From NCBI GenBank assembly GCA_035310145.1, contig DATGEL010000104.1:56516-120515 (forward strand): a stretch of DNA of 64,000 nucleotides, given 5' to 3'. The stretch comes from Dehalococcoidia bacterium (GTDB lineage: Bacteria; Chloroflexota; Dehalococcoidia; CAUJGQ01). The notes under the pieces were generated by a model. That model did not search any database and was not told the DNA's origin. It was given only the letters and a program-made list of their open reading frames with translations. The stretch's first letter is position 1; the number at the start of each line of letters is the position of its first letter. Position numbers and translations under genes: made by a program. Shown here one piece after another: positions 7,713 to 16,089 of the stretch.

Positions 7713-8003
7713 CTACCGCACTGCGACGTTGCGGTTCGTCGGATGACGGTTGGCCGCCAAATCCAGGTCGCGCAGATTGCGCTCCAGCCCTGCGCCCGGC
7801 GTGCCGGTTTGCCCGAACGGCGTGCGCAGCGGCTCGTAGTCGTGTCCGGGCATCACCCCCGCCTGATGCGTGGGTCCGTTTGCGTGGTCGTAGCTGGGAC
7901 CGTCGAACACGCGGTAGGGTCCGGCGCCGGACGGGTACGTCGTGAGGCGGTCGCGTTCCAGTTCCGGCCGACCGCGAACCTCGGCCACGGAATCGCTGCG
8001 CAT
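7713..8003 (-). CDS. Hypothetical small protein, 96 residues
   Basis: Starts at ATG 8003 with AGAGGAG nine bases upstream. The sequence is hydrophilic and rich in Pro, Gly, Arg and Tyr (TTYPSGAGPYRVFDGPSYDH, then HQAGVMPGHDYEPLRTPFG), suggesting a largely disordered protein. No domain, signal or membrane segment is recognised. Five bases separate it from the upstream 113-residue gene and three from the downstream 79-residue gene, so these three form an operon. Confidence 0.55.
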   Translation of the reverse strand: MRSDSVAEVRGRPELERDRLTTYPSGAGPYRVFDGPSYDHANGPTHQAGVMPGHDYEPLRTPFGQTGTPGAGLERNLRDLDLAANRHPTNRNVAVR

Positions 8004-8008
8004 GCTGG

Positions 8009-8350
8009 CTATCTCCTCTGCCCGGTGCCCGGATCGACGCCCTCTGCTTCGACTCTTCCGGGCGCCTGGCGCCGCGCTTCGTAATCGGCACGGCCGCGAT
8101 TGCGTGACGCCGTTGTCCCCGGCACGTGCCGGAGCTTCTTCTGAAAGTTCTTGAAGGCTGGATCGCGCTGGTATTGCGTGAGCGAACGGATGGCGATCGG
8201 CGGGCGCGGTGGCGCTGGCTCGATCGCGGCAGTCGCCGTATCAATTGCGGCAGCCGCGGGCGGATCCTTCATCGCGCCGCCCGGTTGCGGCTGTGGACCA
8301 GGCGGCTGCTTCTGGCCGACCTGGAAAAAGAGACGACGGCGAAGCCTCAC
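8009..8350 (-). CDS. Hypothetical small protein, 113 residues
   Basis: Starts GTG at 8350 with GAGG six bases upstream. The N-terminus is very basic (RLRRRLFFQVGQK), followed by a Pro/Ala-rich linker and a basic C-terminal half (SLTQYQRDPAFKNFQKKLRH). No family recognised. A shorter form from ATG 8272 is possible but has no ribosome binding site. It is the second gene of a four-gene run of small proteins on the minus strand. Confidence 0.45.
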   Translation of the reverse strand: MRLRRRLFFQVGQKQPPGPQPQPGGAMKDPPAAAAIDTATAAIEPAPPRPPIAIRSLTQYQRDPAFKNFQKKLRHVPGTTASRNRGRADYEARRQAPGRVEAEGVDPGTGQRR

Positions 8351-8404
8351 GTCATGCCTCGTTTCACAGGCGCTGCGCTGAGAGCGGCGTTGCGCGCCAG
8401 CCGC

Positions 8405-8557
8405 TTAGCGCCGGCGCGCCGCTTGCACGCGCCGCAGCAGTTGCTGCACAACCGCGCCCACCTTTCGCGCCGCCTGTGCGAGCCTGCTCCGGCCGCGGTC
8501 TTGCTCGGCGGTGCCGGGCGCCTCCGGACGTCCATACATTTCGGCTGAACTGCTCAT
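8405..8557 (-). CDS. Hypothetical small protein, 50 residues
   Basis: Begins MSSSAEMYGRPEAPGTAEQD and continues as a probable amphipathic basic helix (RLAQAARKVGAVVQQLLRRV). The ATG at 8557 has AAGGGA about eleven bases upstream, longer than usual. It is the first gene of the run of small genes that continues to 7470. No family recognised. Confidence 0.45.
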   Translation of the reverse strand: MSSSAEMYGRPEAPGTAEQDRGRSRLAQAARKVGAVVQQLLRRVQAARRR

Positions 8558-8877
8558 GACAACGATTCCCTTCTGCCCTTGCGGGCGTGCCGCGGCCAAC
8601 AGCGGCGGTTGCCTGTCCCGGCTCCGGCCGCGTCGTCTGGATGCGTTTGAGCCCGACTATCTCGACAACAGAACCACACGGTCGCGGTGTGCCTGGGCAG
8701 CGCGGCTGCGGGCGGCTTAGGCAGGTAGGAAAACAGTGTGTCGGGCGCAGCCCGTGACCTGCCCGCCGGCTCGCGGAGGCGTGAGTTACGGGTGAGACAG
8801 CGCTGCGGGGTGACCGGCTGCAGGGGTACTGCCCGCTCCCCAGGTCAAGCGGTCAGGAACACGCGCAATGCGGCGCC
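8558..8877. other. Gene-free interval in the small-gene island
   Basis: About 320 bases between the two small genes on the minus strand. No reading frame with a ribosome binding site was seen, and no convincing promoter for the 50-residue gene, although it must lie here or upstream. Confidence 0.35.
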
Positions 8878-8964
8878 TTAGCCAACCAGCTTGAGCAGGA
8901 CGAACAGACCGAGGACCGTAAGCACGAGGCTTACGCCGGGGTGACTCTTGATGAGCCGGAGCAT
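8878..8964 (-). CDS. 28-residue single-pass membrane peptide (paralogue B)
   Basis: Starts ATG at 8964 with GGAAGG about eight bases upstream and ends TAA at 8878-8880. The peptide begins MLRLIKSHPGVSLVLTVLG and ends LLKLVG: a short charged head, one membrane-spanning helix and a Lys near the end. It is exactly as long as the peptide at 6378-6464 and shares 14 of 28 residues, including the K-x-H-P head and the K-L-V tail. A -10-like TATAGT lies about 85 bases upstream. Likely an inner-membrane micropeptide; function unknown. Confidence 0.65.
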   Translation of the reverse strand: MLRLIKSHPGVSLVLTVLGLFVLLKLVG

Positions 8965-9396
8965 GGGATGCGCCTTCCGGTATGTACCGCGGCAACGTCC
9001 CGCTGCGGAGGACCAGGACCGGCGATGCGCCGCGATCCCGTACCTCCACTATAACCGATCGACGTGGAATTGTGCGACGTATTAATACCAATTAGCAGAC
9101 AATGTGGTGCTGCGGAACTGCCTCATCGGCGGTGCTCGCCGCGAGTTCGCCTCCATGCGACCGGCAGCCGTCGCCGTCCATGCGCCGTCCGATCGGGAGG
9201 CCGTCACGGTGGCGAGGTCAGCCGGGCCCAGCGGCTCGTGCGGTGCGCCGGCCACTCATGCGCCACCGCCGACGGCGTTTGCTGGATACTGTCTGTAATC
9301 TGTTAGTATTCGGTCGAATTTCTCGACTTCGCACCGCTATGCTCGTAGTTGCCGCGCGGTCTGCTACTGCGGCCGTAGCTTAGCCAAAGGATGCTC
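8965..9396. other. Gene-free divergent interval with an AT-rich island
   Basis: About 430 bases between the minus-strand 28-residue peptide and the plus-strand 70-residue gene. It holds the candidate promoter at 9048-9076, an unusually AT-rich stretch with the perfect palindrome GTATTAATAC (9079-9088), and a second AT-rich patch near 9279-9320 (TTGCTG then TAGTAT) that may drive the plus-strand gene. Confidence 0.4.
9048..9076 (-). promoter_or_regulatory. Candidate promoter for the 28-residue peptide B
   Basis: Minus-strand CGCACA (9076-9071), 17 bases, then TATAGT (9053-9048). The -10 is good, the -35 weak. The palindrome GTATTAATAC lies just upstream. The predicted leader is about 75 bases. 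Confidence 0.4.
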
Positions 9397-9609
9397 ATGA
9401 TGGGACTCAATGAACGCATCGGCCGGTTGCTCGGGAGGCGTTCCGCTCCGAGCGCAACGCTGGCGGCGGACCGCGCGCGACAACAGCAAATGCACGGGCA
9501 GGAGACCGGCCAGACAGACCAGGAACGGGCGGCGATGCGCCAGCGCATGGAAGCCGATGTCGACGCCCAGCGAGCGGAGCGGGCGGAGCACGCACAAACC
9601 GACGCCTGA
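9397..9609 (+). CDS. Hypothetical small charged protein, 70 residues
   Basis: Starts MMGLNERIGRLLGRR; the rest is one highly charged helix rich in Gln, Glu, Arg and Ala. AAAGG lies six bases before the ATG at 9397 (a second ATG follows at 9400). No family recognised. The opposite strand carries an overlapping frame (9364-9738) with a hydrophobic N-terminal half, which is less likely because it lacks a ribosome binding site. Confidence 0.45.
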   Translation: MMGLNERIGRLLGRRSAPSATLAADRARQQQMHGQETGQTDQERAAMRQRMEADVDAQRAERAEHAQTDA

Positions 9610-9765
9610 GCTGGCCCTGGGGCTGCCAAACACGTTCGACGCCTGCCAGCACAACGCTGCCAGGATCAGCATCGCTGGGGCTGGGGCAACGAGCAGAGCG
9701 GCCCTTGCCGCAATGTTCACCTCGGGTTCGCTGGCCAATATCGCTCGACGCGGCAGTCCGCCCGC

Positions 9766-10185
9766 TCAGCCGTCGCGCCGATGCAAGGCTACGACCGGGA
9801 TGCGCCGCGTGGTCTTCGCCTGGTACTCCGCGAAGACGGGGACCAGCGCCGCCTGCTTCGCATAGAGCCGGTCGCGCTCCTCGCCGGTCAGGACAACGGC
9901 CCGCGCCGGGATCGTCGCTGTGCCGACCTCGATCGTGACGTCGGGGTGCGCGACCAGGTTGTGATACCAGCCGGGACTCACCGGCGCGCCGGCCTTCGAG
10001 GCGAAGATCAGCCAGCGATCGCCGTCCGGCAGGCAGGCGACCGGCGTCGTGCGTTCGATGCCGCTTTTCGCACCGATCGTGTGCAGCAGCAGCAGCGGCC
10101 GATCCGCGAACCTGCCGCCCACGCGCCCACCGTTGGCGCGGAACTCCGCGATGATCTGCGCGTCCCGGTCCTGCTGTGTCGTCAT
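9766..10185 (-). CDS. Ddn/nitroreductase-fold protein, probable F420-dependent oxidoreductase
   Basis: A 139-residue split-barrel protein of the deazaflavin-dependent nitroreductase (Ddn) family. Diagnostic segments are LLLLHTIGAKSGIERTTPV, PVSPGWYHNLVAHPDVTIEV and the C-terminal FAEYQAKTTRRIPVVAL. Members use reduced F420 to reduce quinones or other substrates, and some act on fatty acids. ATG start with GAGGA close upstream. The gene stands alone between a small gene and the aromatic hydroxylase. If correct, the organism should make F420, which cannot be checked in this window. Confidence 0.85.
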   Translation of the reverse strand: MTTQQDRDAQIIAEFRANGGRVGGRFADRPLLLLHTIGAKSGIERTTPVACLPDGDRWLIFASKAGAPVSPGWYHNLVAHPDVTIEVGTATIPARAVVLTGEERDRLYAKQAALVPVFAEYQAKTTRRIPVVALHRRDG

Positions 10186-10249
10186 CGCGTCCTCGGAATC
10201 GAACTTAAGGCACCTGCTCTCTGCGAAACCGTGGCTGGATCTTCGGCCA

Positions 10250-10275
10250 GGGCGCACGCCGTGCGCCCCTGCAGG
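10250..10275. repeat. Dispersed palindromic repeat A, copy 2
   Basis: GGGCGCACG (10250-10258) and CGTGCGCCC (10260-10268) with the CAGG trailer, matching the copy at 1263-1294 in core and trailer. Located between the hydroxylase stop and the Ddn-like gene. Confidence 0.6.
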
Positions 10276-10301
10276 TCTGGCCCGGTTCCGCGCAACCATA
10301 G

Positions 10302-11864
10302 TCAGCGCTTCGGCAGCCAGCTCACGTCGTCGGGGTTGATCAGGTCCGGCGCCGTCCAGCCGTTGATGTCGTAGTCGGCCATGCAGGCGTTGACCATCGC
10401 CTTCGCGCGGTCGGTGAGGCCGATCGCGTTGGCGATGTTCAGCGCCGTGAGACGATTCTCCTCCGTCGAGCCGGAGTAGTTGATCTCGTACAGCTCGTGG
10501 CGGGCGCCGAACTCCGTGCCGATCGCGTCCCACAGCAGCTTCATCAGTTTCACCCGCTTCTCCGCGTCGTAGCCGTCGGAGCCGCGGATGTATTTGTCGA
10601 TGTAGGGCCGCAGCTCGGGATTGTGGAAGTCGCGGGCGCTGGAGTTGAGGTAGATCAGCCCGCTGGCCACGCTCTGCTCGATCAGGTTCTTCACGATCGG
10701 GTAGAAGGTCGCGCCGAAGACGTGATAGGCCGTCGCCGCCTCGATGTTGGGCAGCACGGCGCCGTTCACCCAGGGCGTGGCGTTGCGCGCCATCGCGTCC
10801 GACAGGCTCCAGAAGAGGTTGCGGTAGGCGATCACTTCGCCCAGGCGCACCTGCTGGCCGCGGTAGTCCTTGTGCCCCGTCGCCTCGAACGCCTGCATCA
10901 TCAGGCCGGCAATGAACTCCAGCTTTACGGCCAGGCGCGTGCAGCCGTGCAAAAGCGCCCGCGGCAGGAAGCCGGTCTGCGGGAAGAAGTTGTTGGCGGC
11001 GTCGATGTCGCCGAAGCAGAAGACGTCCTCCCAGGGGATCAGCACATTGTCCAGCACGAAGATCGCGTCGTTCTCGTCCAGCCGGCTGGAGAGCGGATAG
11101 TCGAAGGGCGTGCCCATCACCGCCGCCGTGTTCTCGTATGACGCGCGCGAGATCAGCTTCACGCCGGGCGCGTCCATCGGCACCATGAAGATGCAGGCGT
11201 ACTGCCGGTCCTGCACGGGGATCAGGCCGTTGTGCGCCACGAAAGTCGCGTTGGTCAGGGCGGAGCCGGTGGCCACGACCTTGGCGCCGCTGACGACGAT
11301 GCCCGCGTCCGTCTCCTTCACCGCGTGCACGCAGACCTCGGCGCGTTCGTGGATGGCGCGGTCGCGGTCCACCGGCGGATGGATGATCGCGTGGTTGAGG
11401 TAGAGCACGTGCTCCTGCGCCTTCTTGTACCAGGCGCGCGCGTTCGCCTCGTAGGGCTTGTAGAAGGCGGCGTTGGCGCCGAGTGTGCCGAGAAAGGCGC
11501 CTTTGTAGTCGGGCGCGCGGCCCAGCCAGCCGTAGGTGAGCCGCGCCCAGGCGGCGATCGCGTCGCGCCCCGCCACCTGCTCCTCCCAGCTCATCGGCGC
11601 CTTGAAGAAGCGCTGCGTGTAGCCGCCGGAGCCGGTGTCCGTCTGCGTGGTCAGCACGTCCTTGTGCTTCGGGTCGTGCAGCGCGTCGTAGAGGCGGGCG
11701 ATCATGCGCGCCGTGTTACGAAACGCGGGATGCGTGGTCACGTCCTTGACGCGCTCGCCGTAGAGCCAGATCTCGCGCCCGTCGCGCAGGCTTTCGAGAT
11801 ACTCGGCGCCGGTCATCGGCCGGGTGGTGGTCTGCGTGGTCGCATCGGCGGGCTGTGCGGTCAT
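10302..11864 (-). CDS. 4-hydroxyphenylacetate 3-hydroxylase (HpaB) family oxygenase
   Basis: A 520-residue flavin-dependent monooxygenase large subunit of the HpaB family, full length. The N-terminus [20 protein letters not shown] is the family opening; [20 protein letters not shown], and the substrate-loop [20 protein letters not shown] with [11 protein letters not shown] complete the core. HpaB enzymes ortho-hydroxylate phenols using FADH2 from a separate reductase; no reductase is adjacent. The reading frame runs on upstream across the dioxygenase gene, but the ATG at 11864 with GAGGAG seven bases before it is the true start. It diverges from the intradiol dioxygenase, pointing to aromatic ring degradation. 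Confidence 0.93.
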   Translation of the reverse strand: MTAQPADATTQTTTRPMTGAEYLESLRDGREIWLYGERVKDVTTHPAFRNTARMIARLYDALHDPKHKDVLTTQTDTGSGGYTQRFFKAPMSWEEQVAGRDAIAAWARLTYGWLGRAPDYKGAFLGTLGANAAFYKPYEANARAWYKKAQEHVLYLNHAIIHPPVDRDRAIHERAEVCVHAVKETDAGIVVSGAKVVATGSALTNATFVAHNGLIPVQDRQYACIFMVPMDAPGVKLISRASYENTAAVMGTPFDYPLSSRLDENDAIFVLDNVLIPWEDVFCFGDIDAANNFFPQTGFLPRALLHGCTRLAVKLEFIAGLMMQAFEATGHKDYRGQQVRLGEVIAYRNLFWSLSDAMARNATPWVNGAVLPNIEAATAYHVFGATFYPIVKNLIEQSVASGLIYLNSSARDFHNPELRPYIDKYIRGSDGYDAEKRVKLMKLLWDAIGTEFGARHELYEINYSGSTEENRLTALNIANAIGLTDRAKAMVNACMADYDINGWTAPDLINPDDVSWLPKR

Positions 11865-11996
11865 CTGCGATCTCCTCGTCCGGCCGCGGCGGGTGTAGTG
11901 TTGATCTGGCCGCGCGGCGGCTGCAGAAATAGTATGCGCTTCGGCGCGCGATGCGTGAGCGGCGCGCCGCGTGACCGGACAGGCGAGGGGGAAGAA

Positions 11997-12860
11997 ATGG
12001 TTGCGGTCGAGAGCGAAGCGCAGATCACCGCGAACGTGCTCAAGAGCCTGGAGCAGGCGCCGGAGGAGCGCCTCAAGACGGTGATGACCAGCCTCGTGAA
12101 GCACCTGCACGCCTTCGTGCAGGAGGTGCAGCTCACCGAGGCCGAATGGCTGCGGGCGATCCAGTTCCTCACCGCCGTGGGCCAGAAGTGCGACGACACG
12201 CGCCAGGAGTTCATCCTGCTCTCCGACACGCTCGGCGTCAGTATGCTGGTGGACACGATCAACCACCGCGCGGCGAACGGCGCGACGGAATCTACCGTGC
12301 TCGGCCCCTTCTACCGCGAGGGTGCGCGCGAGCTGGCGGCGGGCGAATCCACGAGCCTCGACGGCAAGGGCGAGCCGGCGATCGTCAGCGGCCGCGTGCT
12401 CGGCACCGACGGCAAGCCGATCGCCGGCGCCGTGCTCGACGTCTGGGAGGGCAACGACGACGGCCTCTACGAGCAGCAGGACGCGAACCAGCCGGACATG
12501 AACCTGCGCGGCCGCTACCGCACGGATGCGCAGGGCCGCTTCACCGTTGTCGGCATCAAGCCGGTGAGCTACCCCGTGCCGGTCGACGGGCCGGTGGGCG
12601 AGTTGCTGCTCGCATTGGGCCGGCACCCGTACCGGCCGGCGCACATCCACTTCATCATCTCCGCGCCCGGTTACCGAAGCCTGACGACGCACCTCTTTGC
12701 CAGCGGCGACCCGTATCTCGATTCGGACGCCGTGTTCGGCAAGAAGGATTCACTCGTGGTCGACTTCGCCCGCCACGACTCGGCCGAGGAGGCGGCGCGG
12801 CGCGGGGTGCAGGCGCCGTTCTACACCGTCGAGTACGACTTCGTGCTGCTGCCGGCATAG
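11997..12860 (+). CDS. Intradiol ring-cleavage dioxygenase (catechol/hydroxyquinol 1,2-dioxygenase type)
   Basis: A 287-residue non-haem Fe(III) dioxygenase. A helical dimerisation domain (residues about 10-95) precedes the catalytic beta-sandwich. The four iron ligands are visible: Tyr in VLGPFYREG, Tyr in RGRYRTD and two His in [14 protein letters not shown]. It cleaves catechol or hydroxyquinol to a muconate or maleylacetate. The helical N-domain and length fit the catechol/hydroxyquinol 1,2-dioxygenase group rather than protocatechuate dioxygenase. The ATG at 11997 with GAGGGG upstream was chosen; a longer frame upstream is the antisense of the hydroxylase. It diverges from HpaB across about 130 bases. 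Confidence 0.93.
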   Translation: MVAVESEAQITANVLKSLEQAPEERLKTVMTSLVKHLHAFVQEVQLTEAEWLRAIQFLTAVGQKCDDTRQEFILLSDTLGVSMLVDTINHRAANGATESTVLGPFYREGARELAAGESTSLDGKGEPAIVSGRVLGTDGKPIAGAVLDVWEGNDDGLYEQQDANQPDMNLRGRYRTDAQGRFTVVGIKPVSYPVPVDGPVGELLLALGRHPYRPAHIHFIISAPGYRSLTTHLFASGDPYLDSDAVFGKKDSLVVDFARHDSAEEAARRGVQAPFYTVEYDFVLLPA

Positions 12861-12931
12861 AGCCGCTCGCTCGGCTCGCCGCGGCCGCTGGTTGCGCAAC
12901 AGGGCGCAGATTTACCTCCTTCAGGTCTTGT

Positions 12932-12967
12932 CAACCGCCCATGCGCCGACCAGCGTATGGGCGGTTG
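12932..12967. terminator. Inverted repeat after the dioxygenase
   Basis: CAACCGCCCAT (12932-12942) and ATGGGCGGTTG (12957-12967) form an 11-bp perfect stem with a 14-base loop, about 70 bases after the dioxygenase stop. There is no T-run, so it may be a factor-dependent terminator hairpin or an operator for the MBL gene that follows. Confidence 0.45.
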
Positions 12968-13054
12968 CCGCTGCTCGGCCGCCCCGGGCGACGCGAGACC
13001 AGCGGCGAGCAAGGCATGCGGGGGCCGGTCGTATCCGGCAGGAGGCAGGCGGCG

Positions 13055-13894
13055 ATGGGCACGACGCTCAGGGGGCTGAATCTCGGCTACATGGGCATGG
13101 ACATGGGCGTGATGGTCTATCCGCACGCCAACTACGCGCTGATGGCCGGCGGCCAGCGCGCGGGCGCGCTGACCTGGTACCAGTGTCCGGCGCAAAGCTA
13201 CATCATCGACCACCCGGACGGCCGCATCCTCTGGGAGACCGGCATCTCGACCAACTGGAAGGCCGAGTGGCTGCCGGGCTGGCAGTACCTCGTCGATCTC
13301 AGCGCGATCACGCCGGAGATGTGCCTCGAAGCACGGCTCAAGTCGGTGGGCATGGCGCCGGAAGACTTCAAGTACGTGATCCAGGGCCACCTGCACACCG
13401 ACCACGCCGGCGGCCTGCGCCTGTTCGAAGACGCGGGCGCCACGATCGTCTGCCACGAGGACGAGTACAAGTTCGTGCGCGGCATCGAGACGGCGGACGC
13501 CTTCTTCGTCCGCGCCGACTGGGACTTCCTCGGCTACAAGGCGCCCGTCACGACGTACGGCGACCAGCAGATCCTCAAGGGCGTCTGGTTGATCAGCCTG
13601 CCCGGCCACACCCCCGGCACGATGGGCCTGCTGATGAAGCTCGATCACACCGGCTGGGTGCTGCTCACCTCGGACGCGCTCTACACGCACGACAGCTACG
13701 GCCCGCCGGCCACGGGCTCGCCGATCGTCTGGAACGCTGAGCTGTGGGCGCGCTCCGTGGCGAGGCTGCGCCGCATCGCCACCGAGCACGACGCCTTCGT
13801 CTTCCCCGGTCACGACGAAACCGGCATTCAGCACGAAAAGGGCACGACTTCGTTCAAGAGGATCGAGTACCTGCCCGGCCACGCCTACGAGTAG
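13055..13894 (+). CDS. MBL-fold metallo-hydrolase (AHL-lactonase-like)
   Basis: A 279-residue metallo-beta-lactamase-fold enzyme. The zinc motif is His112-x-His114-x-Asp116-His117 (GHLHTDHAGG), followed by the His in SLPGHTPGTMG, the bridging Asp in LTSDALYTHD and the last His in FPGHDETG. The arrangement matches N-acyl homoserine lactonases and related lactonases. Beside a ring-cleavage dioxygenase it could hydrolyse a lactone intermediate, but that is inference. ATG 13055 is preferred because AGGAGG lies nine bases upstream; an ATG at 13016 in the same frame has none. Confidence 0.85.
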   Translation: MGTTLRGLNLGYMGMDMGVMVYPHANYALMAGGQRAGALTWYQCPAQSYIIDHPDGRILWETGISTNWKAEWLPGWQYLVDLSAITPEMCLEARLKSVGMAPEDFKYVIQGHLHTDHAGGLRLFEDAGATIVCHEDEYKFVRGIETADAFFVRADWDFLGYKAPVTTYGDQQILKGVWLISLPGHTPGTMGLLMKLDHTGWVLLTSDALYTHDSYGPPATGSPIVWNAELWARSVARLRRIATEHDAFVFPGHDETGIQHEKGTTSFKRIEYLPGHAYE

Positions 13895-13924
13895 GCCGGC
13901 GGGGCAGCGCGCCGGCGCTCCGCT

Positions 13925-14617
13925 TCAGTTCTGCTCGGCCAGCAAGAGGCCATGGCGCAGGGCGTAGCGCACCAGCTCGGCGCGGCTCTGCAGGCCCAGC
14001 TTCTCCATAGCCCGGCGCCGGTAGGTTTCGACCGTCTTCGGGCTGAGAAAGAGGCGCTCGCCGATCGCGCGCGCGTCGTAGCCTTCGGCGGTGATGCGCA
14101 ACACCTCGCGCTCGCGCGGGCTGAGCTGCTCGAAGGCATCGCTCGGCTCGCTCTCGCCCACGCGCTTCAGGTAGTCGCGCACCAGCAGCGTCGCGGCCGA
14201 GGGCGGCAGGTACGCCTCGCCGCGGTGCACGGCGCGAATCGCCTCGACCAGCTCCTCGTCGGCCGCGTCCTTCAGCAAGAAGCCGGAGCCGCCGACGCGC
14301 AGCACCGGCAGCAGATATTGCGCTTCGGCCTGCGCCGTGAGGATCAGCACGCGCGCCGGCAGGCCGCTCTCGGCGATGCGCCGCGTCGCCTCCAGGCCGC
14401 CGCCCTTCGGCATGGCGAGGTCCATCAGCACGATGTCGGGCCGCAGCCGCTGCGTCTCGACCACGGTTTCCTCGCCGTTGCCGGCCTCGCCCACCACCTC
14501 GATGTCGGGCTGGGTGCCCAGCAGCAGGCGAAGCCCGGCGCGCACCAGGCGATGGTCGTCGGCCAGCAGCACGCGGATGCGGCCCGCCCGCCGGCCGCCG
14601 CCCGCCTCAGCGGCCAT
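13925..14617 (-). CDS. NarL/FixJ-family response regulator
   Basis: A 230-residue two-domain regulator. The receiver domain (about 14-130) has the acidic pair Asp20-Asp21, the phosphorylatable Asp66 (VLMDLAMP) and Lys116 (FLLKDA). The LuxR-type DNA-binding helix-turn-helix is at the C-terminus (LSPREREVLRITAEGYDARA, then SPKTVETYRRRAMEKL). It overlaps the histidine kinase gene by 11 bases, so the two are co-translated partners. It converges on the MBL gene and may regulate the neighbouring aromatic genes, but nothing shows this directly. Confidence 0.93.
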   Translation of the reverse strand: MAAEAGGGRRAGRIRVLLADDHRLVRAGLRLLLGTQPDIEVVGEAGNGEETVVETQRLRPDIVLMDLAMPKGGGLEATRRIAESGLPARVLILTAQAEAQYLLPVLRVGGSGFLLKDAADEELVEAIRAVHRGEAYLPPSAATLLVRDYLKRVGESEPSDAFEQLSPREREVLRITAEGYDARAIGERLFLSPKTVETYRRRAMEKLGLQSRAELVRYALRHGLLLAEQN

Positions 14618-15671
14618 CGCGGGGTACCTCGGCGCGCACTTCGCTGCCGTGCGTGCCGGAGACGATCGTGAAGGCGCCGCGTACCAGCGCCACGCGCTCG
14701 CGCATGCTGTAGAGGCCGACGCCGGCGGGCGTGGCCGCGACATCGAAGCCGCGGCCGTCGTCCTGCACGCTGAGGCGGACCAGGTGCTCCGAGCAGGCGA
14801 GCCGCACGGTGGCCGAGCGGGCGCCGGCGTGCTTGGCGACGTTGGTCAGCGCCTCCTGCGCCACGCGGAAGAGGGCCAGCTCGACGGCGGGCCGCAGCCG
14901 CTCGCCGGCGCAGCCGTTCTCGAAGCGGACCGCGAGTCCAGTGCGCCGGCCGAACTCCTGCACGTGCCAGTCGAGCGCCGCCGCCAGCCCGAGATCGTCG
15001 AGGGCGGAGGGCCGCAGCTCACGCGCCAGCCGGCGCACGCCGTCCAGGCTGCGGCCGACCTCGCCACGGATCTCGGCGAGCGCCTCGCGCACCGCCGGCC
15101 GCTGTTCGCCTTCTTCGAGTGCCTTCGCGTAGAGGAGCAGCGAGGTGAGCGACTGCGCCGTGTCGTCGTGCAGCTCGCGGGAGATACGGCGGCGCTCCTC
15201 CTCCTGGGCGGAGATCACCTGCGCGGCGAGCGCGGTCTGGCGGTCGCGGGCGCGGTCCAGCTCGTCCAGCATCGCGTTCAGCGTTTCGCCCAGCCGCTCG
15301 ATCTCCGGATCGGTGAGCCCTCCCGCGGGCACGCGAGCGCTGGTGCTGCCGGCCCGCACAGAGTCGATCGTGCGCTCAATGCGTAGCAAGGGTGAGAGCG
15401 CGGCGCGCAGCACGATCGCGTTGACGGCGACGCTGATCACGATGCCGGCCAGCACGAACGCCGCCATCAGTTCGGCGACGTTGACGCCGGGATGTGCCCG
15501 CACGCGTGCCGCCGTGATCGCCGTGCCGGCCAGCGCCCCCAGCAGCACGATGGCGGAGTTGGCCAACAGCACTTTGTAGAAGATGGGCAGGGTCAGCAAC
15601 CGGCGCGGCACCGGCAGCCGCCGCTCCTGCGGCCGCGCACGCGGGGTGATGCGAACGGGCGCCTTCTCCAT
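14607..15671 (-). CDS. NarL-type sensor histidine kinase
   Basis: A 354-residue membrane kinase. Two transmembrane helices flank a very short outer segment (about 27-55 and 67-92), followed by a HAMP-like linker, a HisKA_3 dimerisation domain with phospho-acceptor His168 in SRELHDDTAQ, and an HATPase domain with DDGRGFDV and GVGLYSMRERV. With only about ten residues outside, it probably senses a membrane or internal signal. An in-frame GTG lies one codon upstream of the ATG chosen. It is the first gene of the two-component operon. Confidence 0.92.
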   Translation of the reverse strand: MEKAPVRITPRARPQERRLPVPRRLLTLPIFYKVLLANSAIVLLGALAGTAITAARVRAHPGVNVAELMAAFVLAGIVISVAVNAIVLRAALSPLLRIERTIDSVRAGSTSARVPAGGLTDPEIERLGETLNAMLDELDRARDRQTALAAQVISAQEEERRRISRELHDDTAQSLTSLLLYAKALEEGEQRPAVREALAEIRGEVGRSLDGVRRLARELRPSALDDLGLAAALDWHVQEFGRRTGLAVRFENGCAGERLRPAVELALFRVAQEALTNVAKHAGARSATVRLACSEHLVRLSVQDDGRGFDVAATPAGVGLYSMRERVALVRGAFTIVSGTHGSEVRAEVPRDGR

Positions 15672-16089
15672 CACGCCAGCAGTGTAGCAAGGCGCGTCGC
15701 GCCTATGCCCGCCCCGCTCTGGCTCGGCTGTCCCATTCCTACGAGGAAAGGGGGCTGGAGCTGTCGGTTGTCCTCGAACCCACCCTTCCCCGGTGACGCG
15801 TGATGCAAAAGAGGAAGGTTCATGGTCGATCTTCAGACAGCTTGAAGGGTGACTTCGGCCCGGAGTATCTACAGGCGCGCACGTGCTGGAGGCCGCGGGC
15901 TCGGCCGGCGGCCAGGCTGGTGGCGCACAACCTCGGCAGCCGGCTCAATCAGCGCCTGCACCGCCCCAACCTCGCCTTTGCAACCCTGGTGAAATAGCCC
16001 TGCAATCTGCATCACGCGTTTGCAGGGAAGGGGCTGGTTTTGCGGGCGAGACGAGGGAAATGCGATACCGGCGCCCCGCGCGGCTGCCT
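15672..16089. other. Gene-free interval
   Basis: About 420 bases between the kinase start and the end of the FAD oxidoreductase. No frame with a ribosome binding site was seen and no promoter stands out, although the kinase promoter must be here. Short C-rich and G-rich patches near 15731-15795 look like a decayed palindromic repeat. Confidence 0.35.

Noticed and set aside
7315..8244. 309-codon minus-strand frame over the small-gene island
   Set aside because: Very Arg-rich, lacks a ribosome binding site and is out of frame with the three tightly spaced small genes.
9364..9738. Minus-strand frame with a hydrophobic N-terminal half
   Set aside because: It overlaps the plus-strand 70-residue gene, has no ribosome binding site, and its C-terminal part is low complexity. 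Kept only as an alternative.
11232..11996. Upstream extension of the intradiol dioxygenase frame
   Set aside because: It overlaps the hydroxylase on the other strand and lacks homology; the ATG at 11997 has a ribosome binding site.
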